Positions 16,786 through 25,070 of a stretch of DNA of 64,000 bases are shown in pieces. Position 1 is the first letter of the stretch, and every line of letters begins with the position of its first letter. The DNA is from Erythrobacter neustonensis (GTDB lineage Bacteria; Pseudomonadota; Alphaproteobacteria; Sphingomonadales; Sphingomonadaceae): NCBI RefSeq assembly GCF_001663175.1, contig NZ_CP016033.1:1302001-1366000 (forward strand), written 5' to 3'. A program made the translations under genes and the position numbers. Below the pieces are notes generated by a model, which was not told the origin of the DNA, did no database searches, and saw nothing but the letters and a program-made list of their open reading frames with translations.

Positions 16786-18864
16786 TCAGGCGCGGTGGGG
16801 GTAGCGTTTCCGCAATTCGGCAAAGGCGGGAAGCATCTTGAGCCCGGATCGCAAGCCTGCCGTTCCGCCGATCTCGCGGTTGGTTTCGAGCCATTCGCGA
16901 AAACGGCGAATGCCCATCGGCCGGGCAAAGACATATCCTTGTGCAAGCGTGCAACCCAGGGTGCGCAAGGTGAGGCAGTCCTCGGTGGTTTCGACGCCCT
17001 CGGCGATGCATTCCACCCCGAGCGTGTCGCACATCGACAGAATGGCGGCGACAATCTTGCGCACCCCCGGTTCGGCAAGGTTCGCGACAAAACTGCGGTC
17101 GATCTTGATCTTGTCGATCGGCAGGCGGCTGAGGTAGCTCAGGCTCGAAAATCCGGTGCCGAAATCGTCGAGCGCGATCGATACGCCCATCGCGCGCAGC
17201 CGCTCGATATGCGCGATCGCGCGGCCATAATCCTTCATCAGCGCGGTTTCGGTAATTTCGAAGGTCACCCGTCTGGGCGCGATCTGCTGCTCGATGATCG
17301 TGCCGATCAGCATGTCGATGGTGCTGGGTGTAACGATATCGCAGGTCGACAGGTTGAACGACAGACCGATCCCCGATGGCAGCGCCTTCATGTGCGCGAC
17401 GGCTTTGGCAAACAGCGTGGTGGTGATGCTGCCCATGAGATTGAGCCGTTCGGCCGCGTCGATGAACCGGGCCGGATCGATCGCACCGATGCCTGCGTTG
17501 TTCCAGCGCGCCAGCGCCTCGACCCCGCGAACCTGCGCTGTGGCAAGGCAGATGATCGGTTGCAATTCGACCCGCAGCTCGCTGGCAAGTCCGGCCGACA
17601 GCAATGCGGTTTCAAGTTCGGTTTCGGTGCGCAGGCGGGTTTCGAGATCGCTGGTGAAGAAGGCAAAGGCACCTCGGCTGTCCGCCTTGACATGATAAAG
17701 GGCATAATCCGCCCGGTCGAAGATCGACGTTGCAGTCGCACCCTCATAGGGGAACGCAGCAAATCCGATCGAGCAGCCAAGCGACAATTGATGGCCGTCG
17801 ATCGCGAACGGCTGATCGAGCAGCGCTATCAGTTGATTGCCGACCGCAGCAGCTTCGGCCGCATCGCCATCCACCAGCAGCCCGAATTCGTCGCCCCCCA
17901 GCCGGGCGATCAGCAGGCTGTCGTTGGTCATCGCGCGCAGCTGCCGCGCGATATCGATCAGCAGCTGATCGCCGGTGGCGTGGCCGTAAATGTCATTGAC
18001 CGGCTTGAACCGGTCGAGATCGAGGATGCCGACGACGAACGGCCTTCCGGTTTGCGCATTGTTCCGCACCCGGTCGGCCAGTTGCCCGAGGAACAATCGC
18101 CGGTTGGGCATCCCGGTCAGGGCATCGGTCATCGCAAGGCTCGCATTCTCGCCCGCCAACCGCTCGGCCTCGCCGCGCTGGACCGCAAGCTCGGCGCGCG
18201 ATGTGATCAGTTCGGTGAATGCCTCGTGAGCGTTGAGCGACACCCGGATCATCAGCGTGGTTACCGTCCCGGCGATCACAGCGACGATCAGAAATGTCTC
18301 ATTGCCGGTGAGCAGCTGGTAGGTTGCATAAGGCACCATGGTCAGCAGATTCACCAGAAAGGCGGCCTGCGGCAGATGCATCAGGCAGAACATGCAGCCA
18401 ATTGCGGTCATCACCAGACAGATCGCCACACCGGCGCGCTGTGACGGGTCGCCATAGGCATCGAGCAGGAACGAGTAAGCCAGATAGGAGAGGCAGATCG
18501 GGATCACCGCCAGCGTCGTGCGATGAAGCAGGTTGCGGGCCTCGGCGACGCTGATCCGGTCTGGTTCGGGCAGGAAAAACAGCCAGGAGACGATCCTGAA
18601 TGTGCCGATTACCACAAAGGCCGCCGACACCCCGCCGACCAGCAAGAGTGGAACATTGCCCACCATCAGACAGAAGCTGGCGAGCGCGATTATGATGAGC
18701 AGGAGATACAGCAGCGGCACCTGCCGCTTGAGATTGGCGTATTGCCCAATCAGCACATCGGGATCGTCGGAAAAGGCCCAGATTTCGCGGCGCAGCCACG
18801 GCATGCCGGACCGCGTTTCGACAGAGTGCGCGGCGTTGGAAGATCTTGCCTTGTCGTTCGACAC
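16786..18864 (-). CDS. Membrane-bound GGDEF-EAL cyclic-di-GMP protein
   Basis: A 692-residue protein whose N-terminal 210 residues hold about six membrane helices (between 50 and 207) forming an unassigned sensory region. A linker helix leads to a GGDEF domain (GGDEF intact at 323-327) and an EAL domain (EAL at 449-451, FEITETALM, LDDFGTGFSSLSYL, KIKIDRSFV). The I-site position reads NDSL, so there is no RxxD inhibition site. Both catalytic sites look complete. It lies downstream of tyrA in the same direction, but a 147-bp gap with two hairpins separates them. This is the second dual-domain c-di-GMP protein within 20 kb, in addition to the fimbrial operon it may help control (inference). Confidence 0.9.
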   Translation of the reverse strand: MSNDKARSSNAAHSVETRSGMPWLRREIWAFSDDPDVLIGQYANLKRQVPLLYLLLIIIALASFCLMVGNVPLLLVGGVSAAFVVIGTFRIVSWLFFLPEPDRISVAEARNLLHRTTLAVIPICLSYLAYSFLLDAYGDPSQRAGVAICLVMTAIGCMFCLMHLPQAAFLVNLLTMVPYATYQLLTGNETFLIVAVIAGTVTTLMIRVSLNAHEAFTELITSRAELAVQRGEAERLAGENASLAMTDALTGMPNRRLFLGQLADRVRNNAQTGRPFVVGILDLDRFKPVNDIYGHATGDQLLIDIARQLRAMTNDSLLIARLGGDEFGLLVDGDAAEAAAVGNQLIALLDQPFAIDGHQLSLGCSIGFAAFPYEGATATSIFDRADYALYHVKADSRGAFAFFTSDLETRLRTETELETALLSAGLASELRVELQPIICLATAQVRGVEALARWNNAGIGAIDPARFIDAAERLNLMGSITTTLFAKAVAHMKALPSGIGLSFNLSTCDIVTPSTIDMLIGTIIEQQIAPRRVTFEITETALMKDYGRAIAHIERLRAMGVSIALDDFGTGFSSLSYLSRLPIDKIKIDRSFVANLAEPGVRKIVAAILSMCDTLGVECIAEGVETTEDCLTLRTLGCTLAQGYVFARPMGIRRFREWLETNREIGGTAGLRSGLKMLPAFAELRKRYPHRA

Positions 18865-18959
18865 AGGAAGCTCCGGTTGCCTGTCTGCGGGAACCGAAAG
18901 TCTAACCTGCGCCGGGCAAATGAAGCGTTAAGCGGCGCCCACGTGGCATCGCCGTGGGC

Positions 18960-19019
18960 GGGATTGACCATGATCTGGCCGATTGCTGCGGGCGAATGCA
19001 CGCACGGATGGTCAATCCC
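18960..19019 (-). other. 12-bp inverted repeat spanning the tyrA stop codon
   Basis: GGGATTGACCAT (18960-18971) pairs perfectly with ATGGTCAATCCC (19008-19019) across a 36-nt loop. The right arm contains the tyrA stop codon. A second stem (CGCCCACG / CGTGGGCG) lies directly beside it at about 18936-18959. Together they look like a structured 3' end for the tyrA transcript; there is no U tract. Confidence 0.55.
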
Positions 19020-19920
19020 CGTGTTCGCGCCCGAAATCGGGCCGCCCGTCATCCTGCCCCTGTTCGATGACGGCGCGGCGGATCGCGCGGGTTCGGGTGA
19101 ACAGGTCGAACAGCGCCTCGCCATCGGCCGACCGGATCGCGCGCTGCATCGCGGTCAGGTCTTCGGTAAAGCGGCCAAGCATTTCGAGCACCGCGCCCTT
19201 GTTGCTGAGAAACACATCGCGCCACATCACCGGATCGGAGGCGGCGATGCGGGTGAAATCGCGGAAACCCCCGGCGGAATACTTGATGACCTCGCCCTGG
19301 GTGACATCCTCGAGATCGCTGGCAGTGCCGACGATGGTGTAGGCGATGAGATGCGGGATATGGCTGGTGACCGCCAGCACGAGGTCGTGGTGCCCTGCGT
19401 CCATCAGCTCGACCTTCGAGCCGAGCGCAGTCCAGAATTCCGAGAGAGCTTGCAATGCGCCCGCGTCGCAGCCTTCGGGCGGCGTGATGATGCACCAGCG
19501 TCCGGCAAACAGCGTGGCAAAGCCTGCGTCCGGCCCGCTCTGCTCGGTCCCGGCGACTGGATGCGCAGGGATGATGCACGCGTCCGGAAGCGCCTGCGAA
19601 AGCGCATCGGCGACCGCGGCTTTGGACGAGCCGACGTCGCTGACGATCGCGTGCGGGGCAAGGCCGGGCGCGATCGCGCGTGCGGCATCGCCCATCGCCC
19701 CCACGGGCACGCACAGGATGACCAGATCCGCGCCGCTGACCGCAGCCTCGGCGGTGTCGCACACCGTCGCCACCAGTCCGCGCTGCGCGGCGCGGGCGCG
19801 GACGGCAGGGTCGCGGTCCCAACCCGTGGTTGTGATCGGCAGGCCGCGCGCGCCGATCGCCAGCCCGATCGACCCGCCCAGCAGGCCGAGGCCAATGATC
19901 GCGACCGAGCGCACGCTCAC
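19012..19920 (-). CDS. tyrA: Prephenate/arogenate dehydrogenase family protein
   Basis: A 302-residue enzyme of tyrosine biosynthesis that oxidatively decarboxylates prephenate or arogenate. The N terminus carries the dinucleotide-binding motif (VAIIGLGLLGGSIGLA), followed by VILCVPVGAMGDAARA, DVGSSKAAV and HPVAGTEQSGPDAG, which are characteristic of the family. The GTG start at 19920 gives the normal N terminus and overlaps the stop of hisC (GTGA); the frame stays open a little further upstream but would run into hisC. It is co-transcribed with hisC, whose product can supply the aromatic aminotransferase step. No ACT domain is visible. Confidence 0.9.
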   Translation of the reverse strand: MSVRSVAIIGLGLLGGSIGLAIGARGLPITTTGWDRDPAVRARAAQRGLVATVCDTAEAAVSGADLVILCVPVGAMGDAARAIAPGLAPHAIVSDVGSSKAAVADALSQALPDACIIPAHPVAGTEQSGPDAGFATLFAGRWCIITPPEGCDAGALQALSEFWTALGSKVELMDAGHHDLVLAVTSHIPHLIAYTIVGTASDLEDVTQGEVIKYSAGGFRDFTRIAASDPVMWRDVFLSNKGAVLEMLGRFTEDLTAMQRAIRSADGEALFDLFTRTRAIRRAVIEQGQDDGRPDFGREHGD

Positions 19921-21014
19921 GCGGCTTCTCCGCACAATGTCCGCAGGCAAGCGATCACGCGGGTCATGTCGTCGGTCTTGCCGATCGTGATGCGCAAGGC
20001 ATTGGGCAGGCCCTGCGAGGGCAGGTGACGCACCGCATAGCCCGCATCGGAAAGCGCATCGAGCGCCGCCACCGCGGTCACCGCGCCGCTGAAATCGACC
20101 AGCAGGAAATTGGCCTCGCTCGGGCAGGCCGCGATCCCGTGGTTGCCGAGCATCGCGATGGCCCGGGCCAACCGCGCGCGTTCACGGGTGTTGTGCGCGC
20201 GGCTGGCGGCGACAAATTCCTGATCGCCCAGCGCCGCGATCGCCGCCTTCTGGCCGCTGACCGACACGTTGAACGCGCCACGCAACCGGTTGATCAGATC
20301 GATCAGGTGCGCCGCGCCCGTTACCCAGCCGACCCTTTCGGCGGCAAGACCATAGGCCTTGGAGAAAGTCCGGCTGACCAGCACGTTGTCATGCGCCGCA
20401 GCGAGCGCGAAAGCCTCGCTCTGGAAGGCGGGATCGACATATTCGCCATAAGCCTCGTCAATCACCAGCAGCACGTCCGACGGCAAGCCTGCATGCAGGC
20501 GCGCGACCTCGGACGGGGGCAGGAAAGTGCCGACCGGGTTGTTCGGATTGTCGAGCAGCACCACGCGGGTGCGGTCCGTGACGGCGGCAAGCAGGTTGTC
20601 GACGCTCGCACCGTAACCGTCGGGCTCGGCAAACACCGGCACCGCGCCGACCTTTTGCGCGAGCAGCGGATAGAGCGAGAAGGAATAGCGCGAGGCCAGC
20701 ACCTCGTCGCCCGGACCGCACAGCGCCTGCACCGCGCAATGCAGCAATTCACCCGAACCGGTGCCGCACACGATCAGCGCCGGGTCGAGCCCGTGGACCT
20801 CGGCGATCTTCTCGCGCAGCAGCCGCGCATCGGGATCGGGATAGTCCGCCGCCACGTGCGCTTGTGCCAGAGCGGCGAGCGCCGCCGGGCTCGAGCCGAG
20901 CGGGTTCTCGTTTGCCGAAAGCTTGGTCAGCGGCGCGCCGCTAGCCGACCGCGACTTGCCGGGGACATAGGCATGGATCTCGGCGATCCAGGGCTTGGGT
21001 TGGGGCTTGTTCAT
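19917..21014 (-). CDS. hisC: Histidinol-phosphate / aromatic aminotransferase
   Basis: A 365-residue PLP-dependent class I/II aminotransferase. Visible landmarks are KLSANENPLGSS at the N terminus, the substrate loop DNPNNPVGTF, DEAYGEYV, and SRTFSKAYGLAAERVGW with the PLP lysine at about residue 219. The start ATG at 21014 gives the expected N terminus (MNKPQPKPWI); an in-frame extension to 21155 would overlap metX on the other strand. It is the first gene of the hisC-tyrA pair, and the pairing suggests a role in tyrosine/phenylalanine synthesis as well as histidine. It is divergent from metX with a 73-bp gap. Confidence 0.9.
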   Translation of the reverse strand: MNKPQPKPWIAEIHAYVPGKSRSASGAPLTKLSANENPLGSSPAALAALAQAHVAADYPDPDARLLREKIAEVHGLDPALIVCGTGSGELLHCAVQALCGPGDEVLASRYSFSLYPLLAQKVGAVPVFAEPDGYGASVDNLLAAVTDRTRVVLLDNPNNPVGTFLPPSEVARLHAGLPSDVLLVIDEAYGEYVDPAFQSEAFALAAAHDNVLVSRTFSKAYGLAAERVGWVTGAAHLIDLINRLRGAFNVSVSGQKAAIAALGDQEFVAASRAHNTRERARLARAIAMLGNHGIAACPSEANFLLVDFSGAVTAVAALDALSDAGYAVRHLPSQGLPNALRITIGKTDDMTRVIACLRTLCGEAA

Positions 21015-21087
21015 GTGCGTGGCGCGATAACCAGTTTGCGCCCACGAATACAGCGCGAAAAAGCGCAGCAAGCGTGCGGCGATTGAC

Positions 21088-22218
21088 ATGCCGACGGCCC
21101 TCGCCCAATTCGCAAGCCCGATGAACGCCGCCCCGCTCTCCAAGGTCTTTTGCATCCCTGCGCCCTTGACGCTCGACAGCGGGCAGGTGCTCGAAGGCGG
21201 CGAAATCGGCTATGAGACTTACGGCACGCTTGCGGCGGACGCATCGAACGCGGTGCTGGTGTGTCATGCGCTGACCGGCGACCAGTATCTTGCGAGCCCG
21301 CATCCGATCACCGGCAAGCCGGGCTGGTGGGAGCGGATGGTGGGGCCGGGCAAGCCGATCGACACGAATCGCCATTTCGTGATCTGCGCCAATGTCATCG
21401 GCAGCTGCATGGGATCGACCGGCCCGGTGAGCATTGCACCCGATGGCGCGCCCTATGCGATGCGGTTTCCCGTAATCACCATCCGCGACATGGTCCGCGG
21501 GCTGGTCGCGCTGCTCGACGGGATGGGGATTGCGCGGCTGCATGCGGTGGTGGGCGGATCGATGGGCGGAATGCAGGCACTGAGCCTTGCCGCCAACTGG
21601 CCGGAGCGCGCGGCGCGGGTGCTGGTGATCGCGTCGACCGCGCGCCACTCGGCGCAGAACATCGCCTTTCACGAAGTCGGGCGGCAGGCGATCATGGCCG
21701 ATCCCGCGTGGGCCGGGGGCGATTACTATGCGCTCGATGCCAAGCCCGACAACGGCCTCGCGGTGGCGCGGATGGCGGCGCACATCACCTACCTGTCCGA
21801 AGCGGGGCTGACCGAGAAATTCGGCCGCCGCCTGCAGGACCGCGAAGCCAAGGGGTTTGGCTTCGATGCTGAATTTCAGGTCGAAAGCTATCTCAGGTAT
21901 CAGGGCAGCGGCTTCACCCGCCGGTTCGATGCCAACTCCTATCTCTACATCACCCGGGCGATGGATTATTACGACATCGCCGAAGAACACGGGGGCAAAC
22001 TCGCCGATGCCTTTGCCGGGACGAGCGCGCGGTTCTGCCTGGTCAGCTTCGATACCGACTGGCTCTATCCTACCGCCGAAAGCCGCCATATCGTCCACGC
22101 GCTGAACGCGGCGGGCGCCAAGGTCAGCTTTGTCGAATTGAGCGCGCCGCATGGCCATGACAGCTTCCTGCTACCCCACGACCAGCTCGACCGGGTGGTA
22201 AAGGGTTTCGTGGAGTGA
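21088..22218 (+). CDS. metX: Homoserine O-acetyltransferase (or O-succinyltransferase)
   Basis: A 376-residue alpha/beta-hydrolase-fold acyltransferase, first dedicated step of methionine synthesis. The nucleophile elbow is [12 protein letters not shown] with Ser at about 158. GSTGP at about 109-113 is the usual family motif, and the catalytic Asp and His lie near SFDTDWLYP and [11 protein letters not shown]. Start ATG 21088 or an in-frame ATG at 21121. Substrate preference (acetyl or succinyl) cannot be read with certainty. The stop overlaps metW. A SAM-II-type leader was looked for in the short upstream gap but not recognised. Confidence 0.92.
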   Translation: MPTALAQFASPMNAAPLSKVFCIPAPLTLDSGQVLEGGEIGYETYGTLAADASNAVLVCHALTGDQYLASPHPITGKPGWWERMVGPGKPIDTNRHFVICANVIGSCMGSTGPVSIAPDGAPYAMRFPVITIRDMVRGLVALLDGMGIARLHAVVGGSMGGMQALSLAANWPERAARVLVIASTARHSAQNIAFHEVGRQAIMADPAWAGGDYYALDAKPDNGLAVARMAAHITYLSEAGLTEKFGRRLQDREAKGFGFDAEFQVESYLRYQGSGFTRRFDANSYLYITRAMDYYDIAEEHGGKLADAFAGTSARFCLVSFDTDWLYPTAESRHIVHALNAAGAKVSFVELSAPHGHDSFLLPHDQLDRVVKGFVE

Positions 22219-22805
22219 GCACACTGCGCCCCGATCTCGCCGCGATCGCTGCGCATGTCGTGCCGGGTAGCCGCGTGCTCGATATCGGCTGCGGTGACGG
22301 GGCGTTGATGGCGGAGCTGGAAAGCGCCAGCGGTTGCGACGCGCGCGGGATGGAGCTGGACGGCGCGCTGGTCGAACGCTGCGTGTCGCGCGGCCTCAGC
22401 GTGGTGCAGGGCGATGCCAATCTCGATCTGGCCAATTACCCTGACAAGGCGTTCGATTACGCGATCCTCAGCCAGACCTTGCAGACCGCGACCCGGCCCG
22501 ACCTGATCCTCGATGAATTGCTTCGTGTGGGCCGCCGTGCCTTCGTCTCCTTCCCCAATTTCGCACATTGGCGCACCCGCGCCGCGCTGATGTTCGGCGG
22601 GCGGATGCCAGTGACCCGCGCGCTGCCGGTGAGCTGGTACGAAACCGAAAACATCCACCACGTCACGGTCGAGGATTTTCGCGAACTTGCGCGGATCAAG
22701 GGCGCGAAGGTGGAACGCGCGTGGTTCTTTTCGAACGAGAAACAGATCGGCGCGCCAGCGGCAAACTGGCGCGCCGAATTCGCGGTGTTCCAATTAAGCC
22801 GGTAA
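22215..22805 (+). CDS. metW: Methionine biosynthesis protein MetW
   Basis: A 196-residue SAM-dependent methyltransferase-fold protein that pairs with MetX in many Alpha- and Betaproteobacteria. The motif I region reads [46 protein letters not shown] and [19 protein letters not shown] are classic MetW signatures. It starts with GTG overlapping the metX stop by 4 bp, so it is translationally coupled. Confidence 0.95.
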   Translation: MSTLRPDLAAIAAHVVPGSRVLDIGCGDGALMAELESASGCDARGMELDGALVERCVSRGLSVVQGDANLDLANYPDKAFDYAILSQTLQTATRPDLILDELLRVGRRAFVSFPNFAHWRTRAALMFGGRMPVTRALPVSWYETENIHHVTVEDFRELARIKGAKVERAWFFSNEKQIGAPAANWRAEFAVFQLSR

Positions 22806-22807
22806 GA

Positions 22808-23200
22808 TCAGCCCGCGCGGTGCAGCATGCAGAGCTTGTGACCGTCGAGGTCGAGCACATAACCGAGGTTCAGCGTGCCCATCGCGCCGGTGCGCGGACC
22901 CGGCGGGTCTTCGATCGACTTGCCGCCCGCAGCCACGGCCGCATCGTGAAACGCCTGCACCTGTTCGAGGCTGTCGCAGGCAAAACCGATCGTGGCACCA
23001 TTGGCGCAGGCCGCAGGCTCATCGTTGATCGGCTGGCTGATCGCGAAGATCCCGCCATTATGGAACCAGAACGCGCGCTTGTGGCCGGTTGAGGCTTCGT
23101 TGATGTTGCCCGGACCTGCGCCCAAAGTGGCGAGCACCGCATCGTAGAACGCCTTGGCGCGGTCGAAGTCGTTGGTGCCGACCATTACGTGACTGAACAT
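22808..23200 (-). CDS. VOC family (glyoxalase-fold) protein
   Basis: A 130-residue single-module vicinal-oxygen-chelate protein: MFSHVMVGTNDFDRAKAFYDAVLATLG at the N terminus, then a beta-strand-rich second half ending GYVLDLDGHKLCMLHRAG. Members are often lactoylglutathione lyase-like or dioxygenase-like enzymes, but substrate cannot be predicted. It converges on metW with only 2 bp between the stops. Confidence 0.8.
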   Translation of the reverse strand: MFSHVMVGTNDFDRAKAFYDAVLATLGAGPGNINEASTGHKRAFWFHNGGIFAISQPINDEPAACANGATIGFACDSLEQVQAFHDAAVAAGGKSIEDPPGPRTGAMGTLNLGYVLDLDGHKLCMLHRAG

Positions 23201-23310
23201 GGAAATGCGTCTCCTCTCATAAGACCGGTTGCGGATTAGGACGGATGGCGACAGGCGGCAATGTCGATTTCGGTAGCCAGCGGTTCAGGTGGCGCGCCAT
23301 AAAGCGGGCC

Positions 23311-23676
23311 ATGCTCACCGCGATCCTGTCCGCCGCCATGGCGCTGCAAGCTGCCCCTGCCGCGCCTGCGCCGCTTCCCGAACCCGCGCCGCTGTCGCAG
23401 GACAACCGCGCGCTGCTCCGCTGTGCTTCGGCGTTTGCGCTTGTCGCACGCGCGCAGACGCAAGGCGAGGCAGAGGCCAAGGGATGGCCCGATCTGACAG
23501 TGCGCGGCCGCGAATTCTTTGTCCGCGCGCTCGCGCAGTTGATGGACGAGACCGGGCGCGACCGGGTGGCAATCGCCGCACTCGCCAACAGCGAGGCGCA
23601 GGCGCTGGCTGCGTCCGGCGATGTGCCGCGGATCATGCCGTCATGTCTGCTGATGCTCGAGGCGGCAAAGCTCTAG
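23311..23676 (+). CDS. Small exported protein of unknown function
   Basis: A 121-residue protein with a signal peptide (about 1-20, ending in a Pro/Ala-rich stretch). The mature part is helical and has two Cys (LLRCASAF and MPSCLLMLEA), which could form a disulfide. No family was recognised. ATG at 23311 is preferred because it starts the signal peptide; an upstream start at 23245 would bury it. It is followed by the GST-like gene on the same strand. Confidence 0.6.
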   Translation: MLTAILSAAMALQAAPAAPAPLPEPAPLSQDNRALLRCASAFALVARAQTQGEAEAKGWPDLTVRGREFFVRALAQLMDETGRDRVAIAALANSEAQALAASGDVPRIMPSCLLMLEAAKL

Positions 23677-23745
23677 CAATTCGTCCCCCGCCGCGCGCGC
23701 GCGGTGCTGGATTTCATGCGCGACTTGCGGCACAGCTTTGCGCCT

Positions 23746-24414
23746 ATGTGGCTCCTTTACCAATTCCCGCTGTGCCCGTTCAGCCGCAAGATCCGGCTGC
23801 TTCTGAGCGAGAAGAACATCCCCTTCGAGCTGATGCGCGAAGACCCGTGGGTGGGGTCCGATCTGTTCTACAATCTCAACCCGGCGGGGCGCACGCCGGT
23901 GATCGTCAATCAGGACAAGCATCTCACCATCCCCGACAGCCGCGCGATCGCCGAATATTTCGAGGAAACGGTCGATCGCAATCCGATGATCAACGGCAGC
24001 GCCGCGCAGCGCGCCGAGATCCGGCGGTTGGTCGCGCTGTTCGACGAGAATTTCTACACCGATGTCACCGCGCCGCTGTTGTCCGAACGGATGAAGAAGC
24101 GGATTCTGCGCCAGCCGCCGGACAGCGGCGCGCTGCGCAACGCGATGAAGATGGCGCATGGCCATCTCGACTATCTCGACTGGCTGATCGACAACCGCCC
24201 GTGGGTTGCCGGTTCGACGATGAGCCTTGCCGATCTGGCCGCCGCGGCGCAGATTTCGGTCGCGGATTACCTTGGCGGGATCGACTGGACCGGACACGAG
24301 CAGACGCGCGGCTGGTATGCGGTGTTCAAGAGCCGGCCAAGCTTCCGTCCGCTGCTGACCGAGCGGATGGATGTGATCAAGCCGCCCGCACACTACGCGC
24401 TTCTGGACGGGTAA
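23746..24414 (+). CDS. Glutathione S-transferase family protein
   Basis: A 222-residue cytosolic protein. It has an N-terminal thioredoxin-fold domain (MWLLYQFPLCPFSRKIRLLLSEKNIPFEL with Cys-Pro-Phe-Ser near residue 10, and the cis-Pro segment RTPVIV with NLNPAGRTPV) and a helical C-terminal domain containing MSLADLAAAAQISVADYLG. Start at 23746 gives the conserved N terminus; an in-frame ATG 42 bp upstream is possible. Substrate is unknown. The Cys in the active-site region suggests a Cys-type GST. Confidence 0.85.
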   Translation: MWLLYQFPLCPFSRKIRLLLSEKNIPFELMREDPWVGSDLFYNLNPAGRTPVIVNQDKHLTIPDSRAIAEYFEETVDRNPMINGSAAQRAEIRRLVALFDENFYTDVTAPLLSERMKKRILRQPPDSGALRNAMKMAHGHLDYLDWLIDNRPWVAGSTMSLADLAAAAQISVADYLGGIDWTGHEQTRGWYAVFKSRPSFRPLLTERMDVIKPPAHYALLDG

Positions 24415-24511
24415 GGCAGCAGATCAGCCTGCGGCACAGGCACCGCGGCCCGGCGGGCTTGCGGATCGCAGGGGCTGACCCGATATTGGCGCCAGCCAGA
24501 GAGGAAGCTCC

Positions 24512-24919
24512 ATGACCGACGATCCCCGCAGCCTGACCGATGCCGAATGGCGCGAACGGCTGAGCCCTGAACAATACCACATCCTGCGCGAAGCGGGCAC
24601 CGAACGCGCCTTCACCGGTGAATACGACAAGTTCTACGACGAAGGCGAATACCACTGCGCCGCGTGCGGGACACAGCTGTTCTATTCGACCGCGAAATAC
24701 AATTCGGGTTGCGGCTGGCCGGCCTTCACCAGGCCTGCCGATGACGACGTGATCGAAGAGCACCGCGATGTCAGCTACGGCATGGTGCGCACCGAAGTGC
24801 GCTGCGGCAAGTGCGGCAGCCATCTTGGCCATGTGTTCCCCGATGGCCCGCCCGAGCAGGGCGGTTTGCGGTACTGCATCAATTCGGCCGCGCTGGTGTT
24901 CACCCCCGATACGGATTGA
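24512..24919 (+). CDS. msrB: Peptide-methionine (R)-S-oxide reductase
   Basis: A 135-residue cytosolic MsrB that repairs methionine-R-sulfoxide. The zinc site is complete (Cys 49/52 in CAAC and Cys 98/101 in CGKC). The catalytic Cys 122 sits in [11 protein letters not shown], and SGCGWPAF and HLGHVFPDG are both present. Length is typical. It stands alone; msrA is 35 kb away in this window. Confidence 0.96.
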   Translation: MTDDPRSLTDAEWRERLSPEQYHILREAGTERAFTGEYDKFYDEGEYHCAACGTQLFYSTAKYNSGCGWPAFTRPADDDVIEEHRDVSYGMVRTEVRCGKCGSHLGHVFPDGPPEQGGLRYCINSAALVFTPDTD

Positions 24920-25070
24920 CGCCCTTAAATAGCGGACCGATGCGGCGGGTTGTCCGCGCCGCGGGGCCGGGCCATGCAAAGCCGGTTCACCTGCGCTAAC
25001 AACTTGCCTATGCACACGTGCAAGGGTTCCGGCGTGAAGGTGCGGGTCCGGTATCAGATGGGCGCAGGTC

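Noticed and set aside
21015..21087. A possible SAM-II riboswitch ahead of metX
   Set aside because: The gap is only 73 bp and I could not find the conserved pseudoknot pattern.
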